Assembly (NCBI RefSeq): GCF_024166365.1
Contig: NC_064826.1
Location: forward strand, 60,219,001-60,283,000
Reading direction: 5' to 3'
DNA: 64,000 nucleotides
Origin: Elephas maximus indicus
Lineage: Eukaryota; Chordata; Mammalia; Proboscidea; Elephantidae
Shown: positions 21,560 to 32,848 of the stretch, one piece after another
How positions within the stretch are numbered: position 1 is the stretch's first letter
How the letters are laid out: every line of letters starts with the position of its first letter
The notes under the pieces: model-generated
What the model saw: the letters and a program-made list of their open reading frames with translations, nothing else
Database searches by the model: none
Told to the model about the DNA's origin: nothing
Program-made: the position numbers and the translations under genes

Positions 21560-24500
21560 GTCCTTTTGCAACTGATTAATTTCATTCAGCATAATGCCTT
21601 CCAGAATCCTCCATGTTATGTTTCACAGATTCATCATTGTTCTTTATCGATGCATAGTATTCCATTATGTGAATATACCATAATTTATCCATTTGTCGAT
21701 TGATGGGCACCTTGGTTGCTTCCATCTTTTTGCTATTGTAAGCAGTGCTGCAGTGAACATGGGTGTGCATATATCTGTTCATGTGAAGGTTCTGGAAACC
21801 CTGGTGGCCTAGTGGTTAAGTGCTATGACTGCTAACCAAAGGGTCCGCAGTGTGAATCTGCCAGGTGCTCCTTGAACTCTATGGGGCAGTTCTGCTCTGT
21901 CCTATGGTGTCACTATGAGTCGGAATTGACTCCATGACACTGAGTTTGGTTTTGATTTGGTTTATGAAGGCTCTTATTTCTCTAGGATATATTCCAAGAA
22001 GTGGGATTGCTGTATCATATGGTAGTTCTATTCCTAGCTTTTTCAGGAACCGCCAAATTGATTTCCAAAGAGTTTGTACCATTTTACATTCCCACCAGCA
22101 GAGTGTAAGTGTTCCAGTCTCTCTACCACCTCTCCAGCATTCATTATTTTGTGTTTTTTGGGTTAATGCCAGCCTTGTTGTAGTGAGATGGCATCTCATT
22201 GTAGTTCCGATTTGTATTTCTCTAATAGCTAATGATTGTGAACATTTCTTCATGTATCTGTCAGCCGCCTGAACGTCTTCTTTGGTGAAGTGCCTGTTCA
22301 TATCCTTTGCCCATTTTTAAATTAGGTTATTTGTCTTTGTGTTGTTGAGTTTTTGCAGTATCATGTAAATTTTAGAGATCAGACACTGGATTGGGTTTGT
22401 TGTAGCCAAAAACTTTTTCCCAGTCTGTAGGTAATCTTTTTATACTCTTTTAGTACTGTCTTTGGATGAGCATAAGTGTTTGATTTTTAGGAGCTCCCAG
22501 TTATCTAGTTTCTTTTCTGGTGTTTGTGCATTCTTAATAATGTTTTGTATACTGTTTATGCCATGAATTAGGGCTCCAAGCATTGTCCCTACTTTTTCTT
22601 CCATGATCTTTATCATTTTAGATTTTATGTTTAGGTCTTTGATCTATTTTGAGTTAGTTTTTGTGCGTGGTGTGAGGTATGGGTCTTGTTTCATTTTCTT
22701 GCAGATGGATATCCAGTTATGCCAGCACCATCTGTTGAAGAGACTGTCTTTTACCCATTTAACAGACTTTGGGCCTTTGTCAAATATTAGCTACTCATAT
22801 GTGGATAGATTTATGTCTGGATTCTCAATTCTGATCTATGTGTCTGTTTTTGTACCAGTACCAGGCTGTCTTGACTACTGTAGCAGTATAATATGTTCTA
22901 AAATCGGGTAGTGTGAGGCCTCCCACTTTCTCAGTAATGCTTTACTTCTCTGGGGCCTCTTTCCCTTCCGTATGAAGTTGGTGATTTGTTTATCCATCTC
23001 ATTAAAAATGTCATAGGAATTTGTATCGGGATTACATTGTGTCTATAGATCACTTTGGGTAGAATAGACTTTTACAATGTTGAGTCTTCCTATCCATGAG
23101 CAAGGTATGTTTTTCCACTTTTTTTTTTTTTTTTTTAGGTCTCTTTTGGTTTCTTGCAGTAGTGTCTTGTAGATTACTTTTTATAGGTCTTTTACATCTC
23201 TGGTTAGATTTATTCCTAAGAATATTATCTTCTTGGGGGCTATTGTAAATGGTATTGATTTGGTGATTTCCTCTTTGACATTCTCTTTATTAGTGTAGAG
23301 GAATCCAACTTATTTTTGTATGTTTATCTTGTATCCTGATAATCTGCTGAACTCTTCTATTAGTTTCAGAAGTTTTCTTGAAGATTCTTTAGGGTTCTCT
23401 GTATATAAGATCATGTCATCTGCAAATAGAGATACTTTCACTTCTTCCTTACCAATCTGAATACCCTTTATTTCTTTATCTAACCTGACTGCTTTGGCTA
23501 GGATGTCGAGCACAATGTTGAATAAGAGTGGTGATAAAGAGCATCCTTGTCTGGTTCCCAATCTCAAGGAGAATGCTTTCAGAATCTCTCCATTTAGGAT
23601 GCTGGCTTTTTATAAATGCCCTTTATTATGTTGAGGAATTTTCCTTCTATTCCTATTTTACTGAGAGTTTTTTTTCATGAACGGGTGTTGAACTTTGTCA
23701 AATGACTTTGCTGCATCAATTGATAAGATCATATCGTTCTTGTATTTTGTTTATGTAATGAATGACATTGGTTTTTTTTTGTTTTGGTAATGTTGAACCA
23801 TTCCTGCATACCTGGTATGAATCCCATTTGGTCATAGTAAATTATTTTTCTAATATGTTGTTGAATTCTATTGGCTAGAATTTTGTTGAGGATTTTTGCA
23901 TCTATGTTCATGAGGGATATATGTCTGAAATTTTCTTTTTTTGTGGTGTCTTTACCTGGTTTTGGTATCATAGAATGAGTTTGATGGTATTCCATCATTT
24001 TCTATGCTCTGAAATACCTGTAGTAGGAGTGGTGTTAACTCTTCTCTGAAAGTTTGGTGGAATTCTCCAGTGAAACCATTGGGGCCAAGGTTTTTTTTTT
24101 GTTGGGAGATTTTTAATTATCTTTTCAATCTCTTCTTTTCTTATGGGTTTATATACTTGTTCTACCTCTGTTTGTTTTAGTTTAGGTAGGTGGTATGTTT
24201 CTAGAAATTTGTCCATTTCTTCTAGGTTTTCAAATTTGTTAGAGTACAGTTTTTCATAGTAATCTGATATGTTTTTTTAATTTCAGTTGGGTCTGTTGTG
24301 ATATCACCCATCTCATTTCTTATTCAGGTTATTTGCTTCCTCTCCTATTTTTCTTTTGTCAGTTTGGACAGTGGTTTATCAATTTTGTTAATTTTTTCAA
24401 AGAAAAAGCATTTGGTCTTTTTAACTAATTCAATTGTTTTTTCTGTTGTCTATTTCATTTAATTCTGCTGTAATTTTTATTATTTGGTTTCTTCTGGTGC

Positions 24501-25490
24501 CTGAGGGTTTCCTTTGTTGCTCTCTTTCTATTTGTTCAAGTTGTAGGGATAATTCTTTGATTTTGGCCCTTCTTTTTGTATGTGTGCATTTATTGCTATA
24601 AATTGACCTCTGAGCACTGCTTTAGCTGTGTCCCAAAGGTTCTGATAGGAAGTGGTTTCATTCTCATTGGATTCTGTGAATTTCTTTATTCTGTCCATAA
24701 TTTCTTCTATAACCCAGTAGTTTTTGTCCAAGGTGTTGTTCAGTTCCCGAGTGTTTGGTTTCTTTTCCCTGCTTTTTTCTGTTATTGATTTCTACTTTTA
24801 TGACTTTATGGTCAGAGAAGATGCTTTGTAATATTTTGATGTTTTGGATTTCTGTTAAGGCTTGCTTTATGACCTAATATGTGGTCTATTCTAGAGAATG
24901 TTCCATGTGCATTGGAAAAGAAGGTATGCTTGGCTGCTGTTGGGTGGAGTGTTCTGTATATATCTATGAGGTCAAGTTAGTTGATTGTGGCATTTAGATC
25001 TCTGTGTCTTTATTGAGCTTCTTTCTGGATGTTCTGCCTTTCACCAAAAGTGGTGTGTTGAAGTCTCCTACTATTATTGTGGAGCTGTCTATCTTGCTTT
25101 TCAATGTTGTTAGAGTTTATTTTATGTATCCTGAGGCCCTGTCATTGGATGCATAAATATTTAATATAGTTATATTCCTGGCATATTGTCCTTTTAATCA
25201 TTATATAGTGTCCTTCTTTATCCTTTGTGGTGAATTTAACCTTAAAGTCTATTTTGTCAGAAATTAATATTGCCACTCCTGCTCTTTTTTGATTGCTGTT
25301 TGCTTGATATATTTTTTTCCATCCTTTGAGTTTTAGTTTGTGTCTTTAAGTCTAAGGTGTGTCTCTTGTAGGCAGCATACAGACAGATCATGCTTTTTAT
25401 CCATACTTCTAATCTCTGTCTCTTTATTGGTGCATTTAGTCCATTTACATTCAGCGTAATTATGGATAGGTATAAGTTTATTGCTGTCAT
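21560..25490 (-). pseudogene. L1 ORF2 remnant (endonuclease and reverse transcriptase)
   Basis: Antisense fragments in different frames add up to ORF2. The endonuclease start S-I-I-T-L-N-V-N-G-L is at about 25.45 kb. Reverse transcriptase pieces at 23.3-24.2 kb include [12 protein letters not shown] and the catalytic F-A-D-D-M. The C-terminal W-Y-I-H-I-M-E-Y-Y-A-S-I-K is at about 21.65 kb. Stops and frameshifts are frequent, and an AfroSINE splits the C-terminal part. Confidence 0.9.
21794..21965 (+). repeat. AfroSINE, short class, inserted into L1 ORF2
   Basis: It starts GGAAACCCTGGTGGCCTAG and ends GAGTTTGGTTTTGATTTGGTTT. The L1 sequence resumes after it as at the same position in the second L1. 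A short duplication, GAAGG(T/C)TCT, lies at both sides. The SINE is younger than this L1. Confidence 0.93.
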
Positions 25491-25699
25491 TTTGATGCAT
25501 TTTTTGTGTATTGTTGCCAGTTTCTTTTTTCCACTTAATTTTTTGTGCTGAGTAGTTTTTCTTTATATATTGTCTTTCCTCTTTGTCATTGTTGTTGATT
25601 TTGTTTTTGCTGAGTCTTTATATTTTTCTTGTATTTTATTTTGATGTGTAGGATTGTTAGTGTGGTTACCTTAATATTTACCCCTTTTTTCTAAGTGTA

Positions 25700-26915
25700 A
25701 ACCAAACTGTTATCTCTTTATATTGCCTTGACTTTCTCTACATATGAAAGATCTATGACTACATTTTTTAGTCCCTTTTTATTGATTTAATGTTGTCATC
25801 TTTTACATGATGACATCACTGTTTCCATTTTGAGTCTTTTTTAATCGATTTATTTTTGTGATTTCCCTATCTGGGTTGATACCTGGTTGCTGTATCCTGT
25901 GTTGTAGTCTTGGATTGTTATCTGATGTTACTGATTTTCTAACCAGAGAACTCCCTTTAGTATTTCTTGTAGTTTGGTGTAGTTTTTGCAAATTCCCTAA
26001 ACTTCTGTTTATCTGTAAATGTCTTAATTTTGACTTCATATTTGAGAGACAGCTTTGCTGGATATGTGATTCTTGGCTGGCAGTTTTTTCTTTAATGCTT
26101 TACATATGTCCTCCCATTGCCTTCTTGCCTGCATAGTTTCTGCCAAGTAATCCGAGCTTATTCTTATTCTCTTTTGTAGGTGACTTTTTGTTTATCCCTA
26201 GCCACTCTTAAAATTCTGTATCTTTGGTTTTGCCAAGTTTGATTATAATATGTCTTGGTGACTGTCTTTTGAGATCTACCTTATATGGAATTCGATGAGC
26301 ATCTTGGATAGATATCTTCTCATCTTTGAGGTACCAGGGAAGTTTTCTGCCAACAAATCTTCAACAATTCTCTTTGTATTTTTTGTTCCCCCTCTCTGTT
26401 CTGGTACTCCAATCACTCATAGGTTATTTCTCTTGATAGAGTCCCCCATGATTCTTACGGTTTCTTCATTTTTTAATTCTTTTATCTGATTTTTCTTTGA
26501 ATATTTTGGTGCCAAGTGTTTTATCTTCAGTCTCGCAAATTCTGCCTTCTACTTGCTCAATTCTGCTCCTCTTTCTATTGAGTTGTCTAATTCTGAAATT
26601 TTATTGCTAATCTTCTGAATTTCTTATTGCTGTCTCTCTATGGATTTTTACAAACTATTAAATTTTTTGTTACGTTCTTGAGTAACCTTAATTTCCTTGA
26701 CCGCTTTATCTGTGTGTTCCTTGGCTTGTTCTGTGTTTTGCCTGATCTCTTGAAGAGTTCTGTATAGTAATCTTTTGTATTCTACCTCTTGTAATTCCAG
26801 GAATATCTCTTCTTCCAGAAGATTCCTTGATTCTTTGTTTTGGGAGCTTGTTGAAGCGATCATTGTCTGCTTCTTTGTGTGATTTGATATTGACTGTTGT
26901 CTCTGAGCCATGTAT
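25700..26915 (-). pseudogene. L1 ORF1 remnant
   Basis: Antisense pieces include a charged coiled-coil stretch (E-I-F-L-E-L-Q-E-V-E-Y-K-R ... K-E-H-T-D-K-A-V-K-E-I) at about 26.65-26.91 kb. A basic C-terminal part is at about 25.8-26.04 kb. The arrangement fits the trimer-forming RNA-binding ORF1 protein; the reading frame is broken. Confidence 0.75.
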
Positions 26916-28244
26916 AAGTTATTGCATTAATTTATGTTTGCTTACTGTGTCCTAGCTTCTTGCTTTGTTTTATTTTGATATGCCAAAATAGGCTGCTTAA
27001 ATAAGCTAGCTTATTTGTGCCTTTGAAGCTCTAACGTCCTGTCACCAGATGACTAGAGCTGTTACCAGGTATATGAGCCTAGGAGTCCATTCACTTTTCT
27101 TTTATGGATTCAGCTTAGGTGTCCAGGTAGTCGGTCACAATGTGTGTGATGCAGGCTATCTCCTACAGTCTTAGAGGAGTAGGGATGATTGGTGTAGCCA
27201 CGGGTATCTGGTTGTAGCAGGGGGTCATCCTCTGAGCAAGGCCAGGGGGCTGACAACCATCCCCTGTCTTGTAAGAAAAGTACATCCTGCTCCCTAGATC
27301 ACACAGATGGGTGGGCTCTGCAGCGAGACCATGGGCACACAATGCTTTTGATCTTAAGGACTGGGAGGCACCACTTATCCTTGGACCTGTCATGAGTGTT
27401 TAGGCGGCATGGGTGAAGCCACCAGTCCTCAGGCCCCTGAAGTACATAGATGAGGACCCTACTTAATAGGCAGAGCGATGTTAAATGTCAAAAATCTGCC
27501 TCTCCACTGCACAGCTGAAACAGTTGAAGTCAGATTATTAGGCACATACACCATTGCAGTTTGACAAGGGCCTCGGCTGCTGAAATGGGCCCACACAGGT
27601 CATTGCAGAGGTGAAAGGCTATCAAAGTCCGTGGACCATTTGTGGCTGGACAGAAGCTACTTCTGCCCTGAGTTCCTGGCTTAGGTGAGCCGGCAGATTA
27701 TTTTTTCCCCCATTTGTTAATTTGTTCCTTCTCCAAGGCCAGAATAACTCAGGGCATGCAGGAGGACCTATCTCAGAACCAGAGAAATCGACAGCCACTA
27801 AAGCTGGGTTGGAGGCTAGGGCAGAGGGAGGAGGGATCGGATAAATGGGAGAGAGTTCTTTCGCAAGGGGTGCTATTTGATCAGTGCGATAAATTAGACA
27901 CAACCACTTATCTTTTGCCAAAAGCACTGTTCTTTGTTGATTCCAGAGGTATGAGTAGAATCTGTATGGCTCACTCCTTCTCCTTGAGGAAACCGCATCC
28001 TGAATGCTACCGCCGGCCCCGCCACGGTTGTACCAGGGGATCATGCCTGAGGGGTGCCACCTCCTGCCTAGTCAGGTCCGGCAACTCCTCATGGATTCTG
28101 AACCATCTCTCCCTTCCCCTGCCACTCAGTACAATTTCCTAACTTTGCCTTTGATGTTCAGGGCTCCTAGCTTGTCACACACATAATTGATTCACTTATT
28201 TTTTCAGGTCTTTGTTGTAAGAGGGATCATCGGAAGTGTCTGAC

Positions 28245-28340
28245 TTGTAAAAAAAGGAGATTCTGATTCAGTGAGTCCACCATGGGGCCAGACATTCTGC
28301 TTTATGTATGTGATTTAAGGAATCTATTTTGAGCAGCAAG
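28245..28340 (+). repeat. MER5-like hAT fragment
   Basis: GATTCTGATTCAGTGAGTCC ... GGGGCCAGACATTCTGC matches the middle of MER5-type elements. It lies right at the L1 5' boundary. Confidence 0.5.
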
Positions 28341-28465
28341 GATCTAAAGTGTACCTTACTCTGTGTAACTTATGAAATGTCGTAGTTTAGCTTCAAATCA
28401 AATAAAAATAATTTATGATCCATGAATTTTTAATGAAAGTTTTTTAAGAATCAGTTACTATCTAG

Positions 28466-28662
28466 ATCACCCAGAGATTTCCAAAGTATGGACCCCAGAC
28501 CAGGAGCATTACCATGACCTGGGGACTTGTTATAATTTGCAAAGCCTTGGGCTCCACCTCAGACTTAATGAAGCAGAAGCTCTGGAGGTGGGACCCAGAA
28601 GACTGTGATTTAACTAGTTCACCATTCTGATGCACGCTAGGTTTGAGAACCACTGTTCTATA
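28466..28662 (+). repeat. MER5-like hAT element
   Basis: It ends in GGTTTGAGAACCACTGTTCT, starts with AGAGATTTCCAAAGTATGGACC, and in the middle has GGGCTCCACCTCAGACTTAATGAAGCAGAA. Length and block order fit MER5A. Confidence 0.7.
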
Positions 28663-28776
28663 CTTATGCTGAGGGCTGGATCTGCAAATCTAAGTAAGTG
28701 ACTCCCTTTGCTTTCAAGAATCTCAGTCTGGTAGGAAGGGGTTGGACTGGTAAGCCAGTAAATACCACAGAATATG

Positions 28777-31451
28777 TGTTGTTGTTAGGTGCCCTCGAGT
28801 GGGTTCCAATTCATAACAACCCTATGTACAACAGAATGAAACATTGCTGGTGTTATCAGGGGTCTCAGATCTCACTTGGTGCAGCCACAGGGACGCCAAA
28901 TGGGTGAAAGTGAAAGAAGAAGCTTTATTTGGTTGGCCAAGCAAAAGAGCACACCATGATTTGTGCTGCCAAGATGGATCCCTGAACAATAGCTGAAACA
29001 GCTTTTATGAGAGGCAAAAACTGAGGAAGGGTCCTGGCAGGATGGAGCAAGGTCGTTGATTGGCTTGAAAAGACATGCCCAGGGCAAGTCCTGCATTTGC
29101 ATTTGCTCAGTTCAGAAGGTGGCGGGGGGTGGGGGGGTTCTCTCAAACCAGATCTTAGGCTCCGATCCTTTGCTTCTGAAAATTTTCCCCCATCTTGGGC
29201 CACAAAAGTTTCGTTCCATTTGGCAGGAGAAAAGTTCCAGGGTCACCCAGAGGATGGCTGTTGGCCTCACCCAGTCCTGCACCATCTTCACAATTGTTGT
29301 TGTGCTTGAGTCCATTGTTGCAGTCACTGGCCAATCCATCTTGTTGAGGGTCTTCCTCTTTTCCTCTGATCCTCTACTTTACCAAGCATAATGTCCTTCT
29401 CCAGGGACTGATCCTTCCTGATAGCATGTCCAAAGTATGTGAGACACAGTCTCGCCATTCTTCTAAGGAGCATTCCATCTGTACTTCTTCCAAGACAGAT
29501 TTGTTCGTTCTTTTAGCAGTCCATGGTATATTCAATATTCTTCACCAACACCATAATTAAAAGGCATCAATTTTCTTCAGTTTTCCTTATTCATTGTCTA
29601 CCTTTTGCATGCATATGAGGCAACTGAAAACACCATGGCTTATGTCAGGTGCACCTTAGTCTTCAAGGTGATATCTTTGCTTTTTAATACTTCAAAGAGA
29701 TCTTTTGCAGCAGATTTGCCCAGTGCAATGTGTCCTTTGATTTCTTGACTGCTGCTTCTGTGAGCATTGATCGTGGATCCAAGTAAAATAAAATCCTTGA
29801 GAGCTTAAAAAATTTTCCATTTATCATGATGTTGCTTATTAGTACATTGTGAAGATTTTTGTTTTCTTTATGTTGAGGTGTGATCTATACTGAAGGCTGT
29901 AGTCTTTGATCTTCATCAGTGTTTCAAGTCCTCTTTTAGCAAGCAAGGTTGTGTCATCTGCATATTGCAGGTTGTTTATGAGTCTTCCTGCAATCCTGAT
30001 GCCCCATTCTTCTTCATACAGTCCAGCTTCTTGGATTATTTGCTCAGCATACAGATTGAATATGTATGGTGAAAGGATACAACCCTGACATATACCTTCC
30101 CTGATTTTAAACTATGCAGTATCCCCTTGTTCTGTTCAAACATGTATGTATAGGTTTCTCATGAGCAGAATTAAGTGTTCTGGGATTTCCATTCTTTGTA
30201 ATGTTCAGAATTTGTTATGATCCACACAGTTGACTATTATTGACTATTTATTGACTATTGTATAGTCAATAAAACACAGGTAGACATCTTTCTGGTATTC
30301 TGTGCTTTCAGCCAAGATCCATCTGACATTAGTAATGATACCCCTTGTTCCATGTCCACTTCTGAATCTGGCTTCAATTTCTTGCAGTTCCCTGTTGATG
30401 TACTGCTACAACCATTTTTGAATGATCTTTAGCAAAATTTCACTTACATGTGATATTAAAAATATCGTTCGATAATTTCTGCATTCTGTTGGATCACCTT
30501 TCTTTGCAACGGGCACAAATATGGATCTCTTCTAGTTGGTTGGCCAGGTATCTGTCTTCCAAATTTCTTGGCATTGATGAGCGAGCACTTCCAGGATTGC
30601 TTCCCTTTGTTGAAACATCTTAACTGGTATTCCATCAGTTTCTGGAGCTGTGTTTTTCGCCAGTGCCTTCAGTGCAGCTTGGACTTCTTCAGTATCATCA
30701 GTTCCTGATCATACGCTACCTCCTGGAACAGCTGAACGTCCACCAATTCTTTTTGGTACAGTGTCTCTGTGTATTCCTTTCATCTTTTTTTTTGCCCATA
30801 GAATCCTTCAATATTGCAACTCGAGGCTTGAATTTTTTTCTTCAGTTCTTTCAGCTTGAGAAATGCCAACCATGTTCTTCCCTTTTGGTTTTCTAACTCA
30901 AGATCTTTACACATTTCATTATAATACTTTGTCTTCTTGAGCTGCCCTTTGAAATCTTCTGTTCAGCTCTTTCACTTCATCATTTCTACCTTTCACTTTA
31001 GCTACTCAGCATTCAAGTGCAAGTTTCAACATCTCTTCTGACATCCATTTTGGTCTTTGTTTCTTGTCTTCTTAATGACCTTTTGGTTCTTTCATTTATG
31101 GTGTCCTTGATATTATCCCACAAATTGTCTGGTCATTGATCATTAGTGTTTAGTGCATCAAATCAATCTTGAGATGGTCTCTAAATTCAGGTAGGATATA
31201 CTCAAGGTCATATTTTGGTTCTTGGTGGACTTGTTTTAATTTTCTTCAGCTTCAACTTGAACTCACATATGAGCAATTGATGGCCTGTTCCTCAGTCTGC
31301 CCTTGGCCTTGTTCTGACTGATGATATTGAGCGTTTCCATCATCTCTTTTCACAAATGTAGTGGATTTGATTCCTGTGTTTCCCATCCCGTAAGGTCCAC
31401 AGGTATAGTCGCTGTTTACGTAGTTGAAAAAGGTATTTGCAATGAATAAAT
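28777..31451 (-). mobile_element. RTE-type (BovB-like) LINE, 3' portion, with nested LTR
   Basis: Antisense sequence carries RTE reverse transcriptase blocks, for example the antisense of a G-I-K-S-T-T-F start at about 31.37 kb and many blocks shared with the mammalian RTE/BovB clade. Its 3' end is at 28777 with the GTTGTTGTTAGG terminus, and it is 5'-truncated at about 31.44-31.45 kb in the linker after the endonuclease (L-F-I-A-N-T-F-F-N). Coding continuity is lost throughout. A solo LTR interrupts it at 28851-29269. Confidence 0.85.
28851..29269 (-). mobile_element. Solo LTR of an endogenous retrovirus, nested in RTE
   Basis: Sequence of 419 bp with TG...CA ends interrupts the RTE: RTE sequence before and after it is contiguous when it is removed. 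On the minus strand there is a TATA-like CATAAAAG (29002-29009) and, about 75 bases downstream, AATAAAGCTT (AATAAA at 28924-28929), the U3-R order of a retroviral LTR. No internal viral genes are present. The exact target duplication is not resolved. Confidence 0.75.
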
Positions 31452-31493
31452 GAGTTTATTTAACTGTCCATATGGTTCATAAATTATAGAAGA

Positions 31494-31656
31494 GGTAACC
31501 AAACAAAACCAAACCTGTTACCCTCAAGACAGACTCAGACTCTATAGGACAGAGTAGAACTGCCCCATAAGGTTTCCAGAGAGCAACTGGTGGATTCAAA
31601 CTGCCGATCTTTTGGTTAGCAGCTGTAGCTCTTAACCGCTGCACCACCAGGGCTCC
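31494..31656 (-). repeat. AfroSINE, short class
   Basis: From AACCAAACAAAACCAAACC to CTTAACCGCTGCACCACCAGGGCTCC, lacking the internal segment. A short direct repeat AGAAGA is at 31488-31493 and 31657-31662. It lies about 500 bp upstream of the CFAP69 start codon. Confidence 0.88.
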
Positions 31657-31889
31657 AGAAGAAACAAAGGGCTGGGGAATTTCGGTGATTAGTTACTTCT
31701 GTGGGGTGAGGTAAACTGCTCTGCTTTCAACACTATCCGTCCATCATCCATCCCTCCACTCACCCAAGCATGTCTTGAGCAATACCCAGTGCAAACTACC
31801 AAGACTGAGACAGACACCCACGGAGCCTAAGGTACCATTCTTCACCTTTTACAGAATTCTTTCTACCTCCTCCTTCTGGCATGCGTGCA

Positions 31890-32470
31890 ACTCCAGCCAT
31901 CTCCGACCGCGGAGGCGCGGATTAGGCTTGTTGTTAGTTTGAGTTCCCAGGCTTCCGTAGGAGACAGCGCCTCCACCGCCTCCGGCCCCGCCCCCTAGCA
32001 ACTCGCCGGCTTGTGTTAACAACCCGCAGGCGGGCAGAGAGGAGCGACTGCGGAGACCGTTCCCGAATCTAGCAGCTCTCAGACTGCCCTTCCTTCTCTG
32101 CGGCGGGGTCTCTTTGGGTACAGTTGCGCGGGCACAGTGTAGGACGAGAAGATCCCATCCCTCCTCCAGCCATGTCGACTGGAGAGACCGCGGCGACAGC
32201 CGAGACCTATGAACCGAGAGGCAGGAACAAGTCCGGCAGCCCCCGCCAAATCCCTGTGGTCGGCGTGGTGACGGAGGACGACGCGGCAGAGGTGAGGACA
32301 GGTGTCTACGCTGGGGAAGGGGGAGACACTCCTGGCGGAGGCGAGGCCCGGAGGCGGCGAAGGCGGAAATTGGGACCTGAGCGGAGGCTGAGGGAGCCCG
32401 CGGGACGGAGGTTCCAGGCGCAGAGCCGATGCCCTCGAGAGCAGCGCCCCTTGCGAGGGGGCTGGCTGTC
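31890..32470 (+). promoter_or_regulatory. CFAP69: CFAP69 CpG-rich promoter
   Basis: CpG dinucleotides are dense here and sparse everywhere else in the window. There is no TATA box. A GC-box-like CCCCGCCCC is at 31987-31995. The half-site AGCAAC at 31997-32002 within CGCCCCCTAGCAAC (31989-32002) resembles the X-box bound by RFX factors that drive ciliary genes, but the other half is poor. Transcription probably starts at about 32.0-32.1 kb. Confidence 0.7.
32172..32291 (+). CDS. CFAP69: CFAP69 exon 1 (residues 1-40)
   Basis: CFAP69 is a cilia and flagella associated protein of about 941 residues in human, mostly helical with ARM-like repeats. It is needed for sperm flagellum assembly, and in olfactory cilia it tunes response kinetics. 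The nine exons in the window join in frame and follow the human protein residue for residue, apart from substitutions. Exon 1 encodes a variable N-terminus (MSTGETAATAETYEPRG) and then the conserved Q-I-P-V-V-G-V-V-T-E-D-D. It is 40 codons long, the same as human, and ends in phase 0 at GAG followed by GTGAGG. The start has G at -3. The upstream in-frame sequence has no ATG, so this start is firm. Confidence 0.95.
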
Positions 32471-32684
32471 GTCAGCCAACCAGCCTAGGGATTCGTGTCT
32501 CCTGGTGCTCTCGGGGCATCCCACTAAATGAGTCCGGGAGGCTTTGCTGGCTGCTCTTCTCCTTGAAAAAATGTGGCCACGAAGGGGCTGGGAGAGAAGG
32601 AACCATTCTTAGTGAAAAGATGAATTTGATGACCAGCTCACTTTTGTGTAGATCCCTATTATCGAGTGCTCTTTTTATTCTTGC

Positions 32685-32848
32685 AGTAGCTGGGGCCCTC
32701 CTTGTACAGTTCTTAAGAGCTTTTCTGCTAATCGAAAATGTCAGCAGCCCAAATCCACCAGCTGCTCCTTGGAAACCCTGTGGGACAGTTCTAGTCTGTC
32801 CTATAGAGTCGCTATCAGTCGGAATTGACTCGTCGACAACGGGGTTGG
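32685..32848 (+). repeat. CFAP69: AfroSINE, short class, with target-site duplication
   Basis: The 5' block is diverged but CCACCAGCTGCTCCTTGGAAACCC and GAATTGACTCGTCGACAACGG are clear. TTTTATTCTTGC flanks it at 32673-32684 and 32849-32860. It lies in intron 1, 380 bases after the exon. Confidence 0.9.

Larger units (their letters stand above)
20568..28240 (-). mobile_element. Nearly full-length antisense L1 (LINE-1), dead
   Basis: The 3' end is the T-run at about 20566-20573, followed by the antisense 3' UTR (20.57-21.56 kb). ORF2 remnants lie at about 21.56-25.49 kb, ORF1 remnants at about 25.7-26.9 kb, and a GC-richer 5' UTR runs to about 28.24 kb. The layout is colinear with the second L1 at 40157-47305, which fixes the ends. 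Every open stretch is broken by stops and frameshifts, so it is inactive. An AfroSINE interrupts ORF2 at 21794-21965. No convincing target-site duplication was found. Confidence 0.9.

Noticed and set aside
32124-32171. N-terminal extension of CFAP69 upstream of 32172
   Set aside because: No ATG is present in that extension, and the human protein has the same 40-codon first exon from the ATG at 32172.
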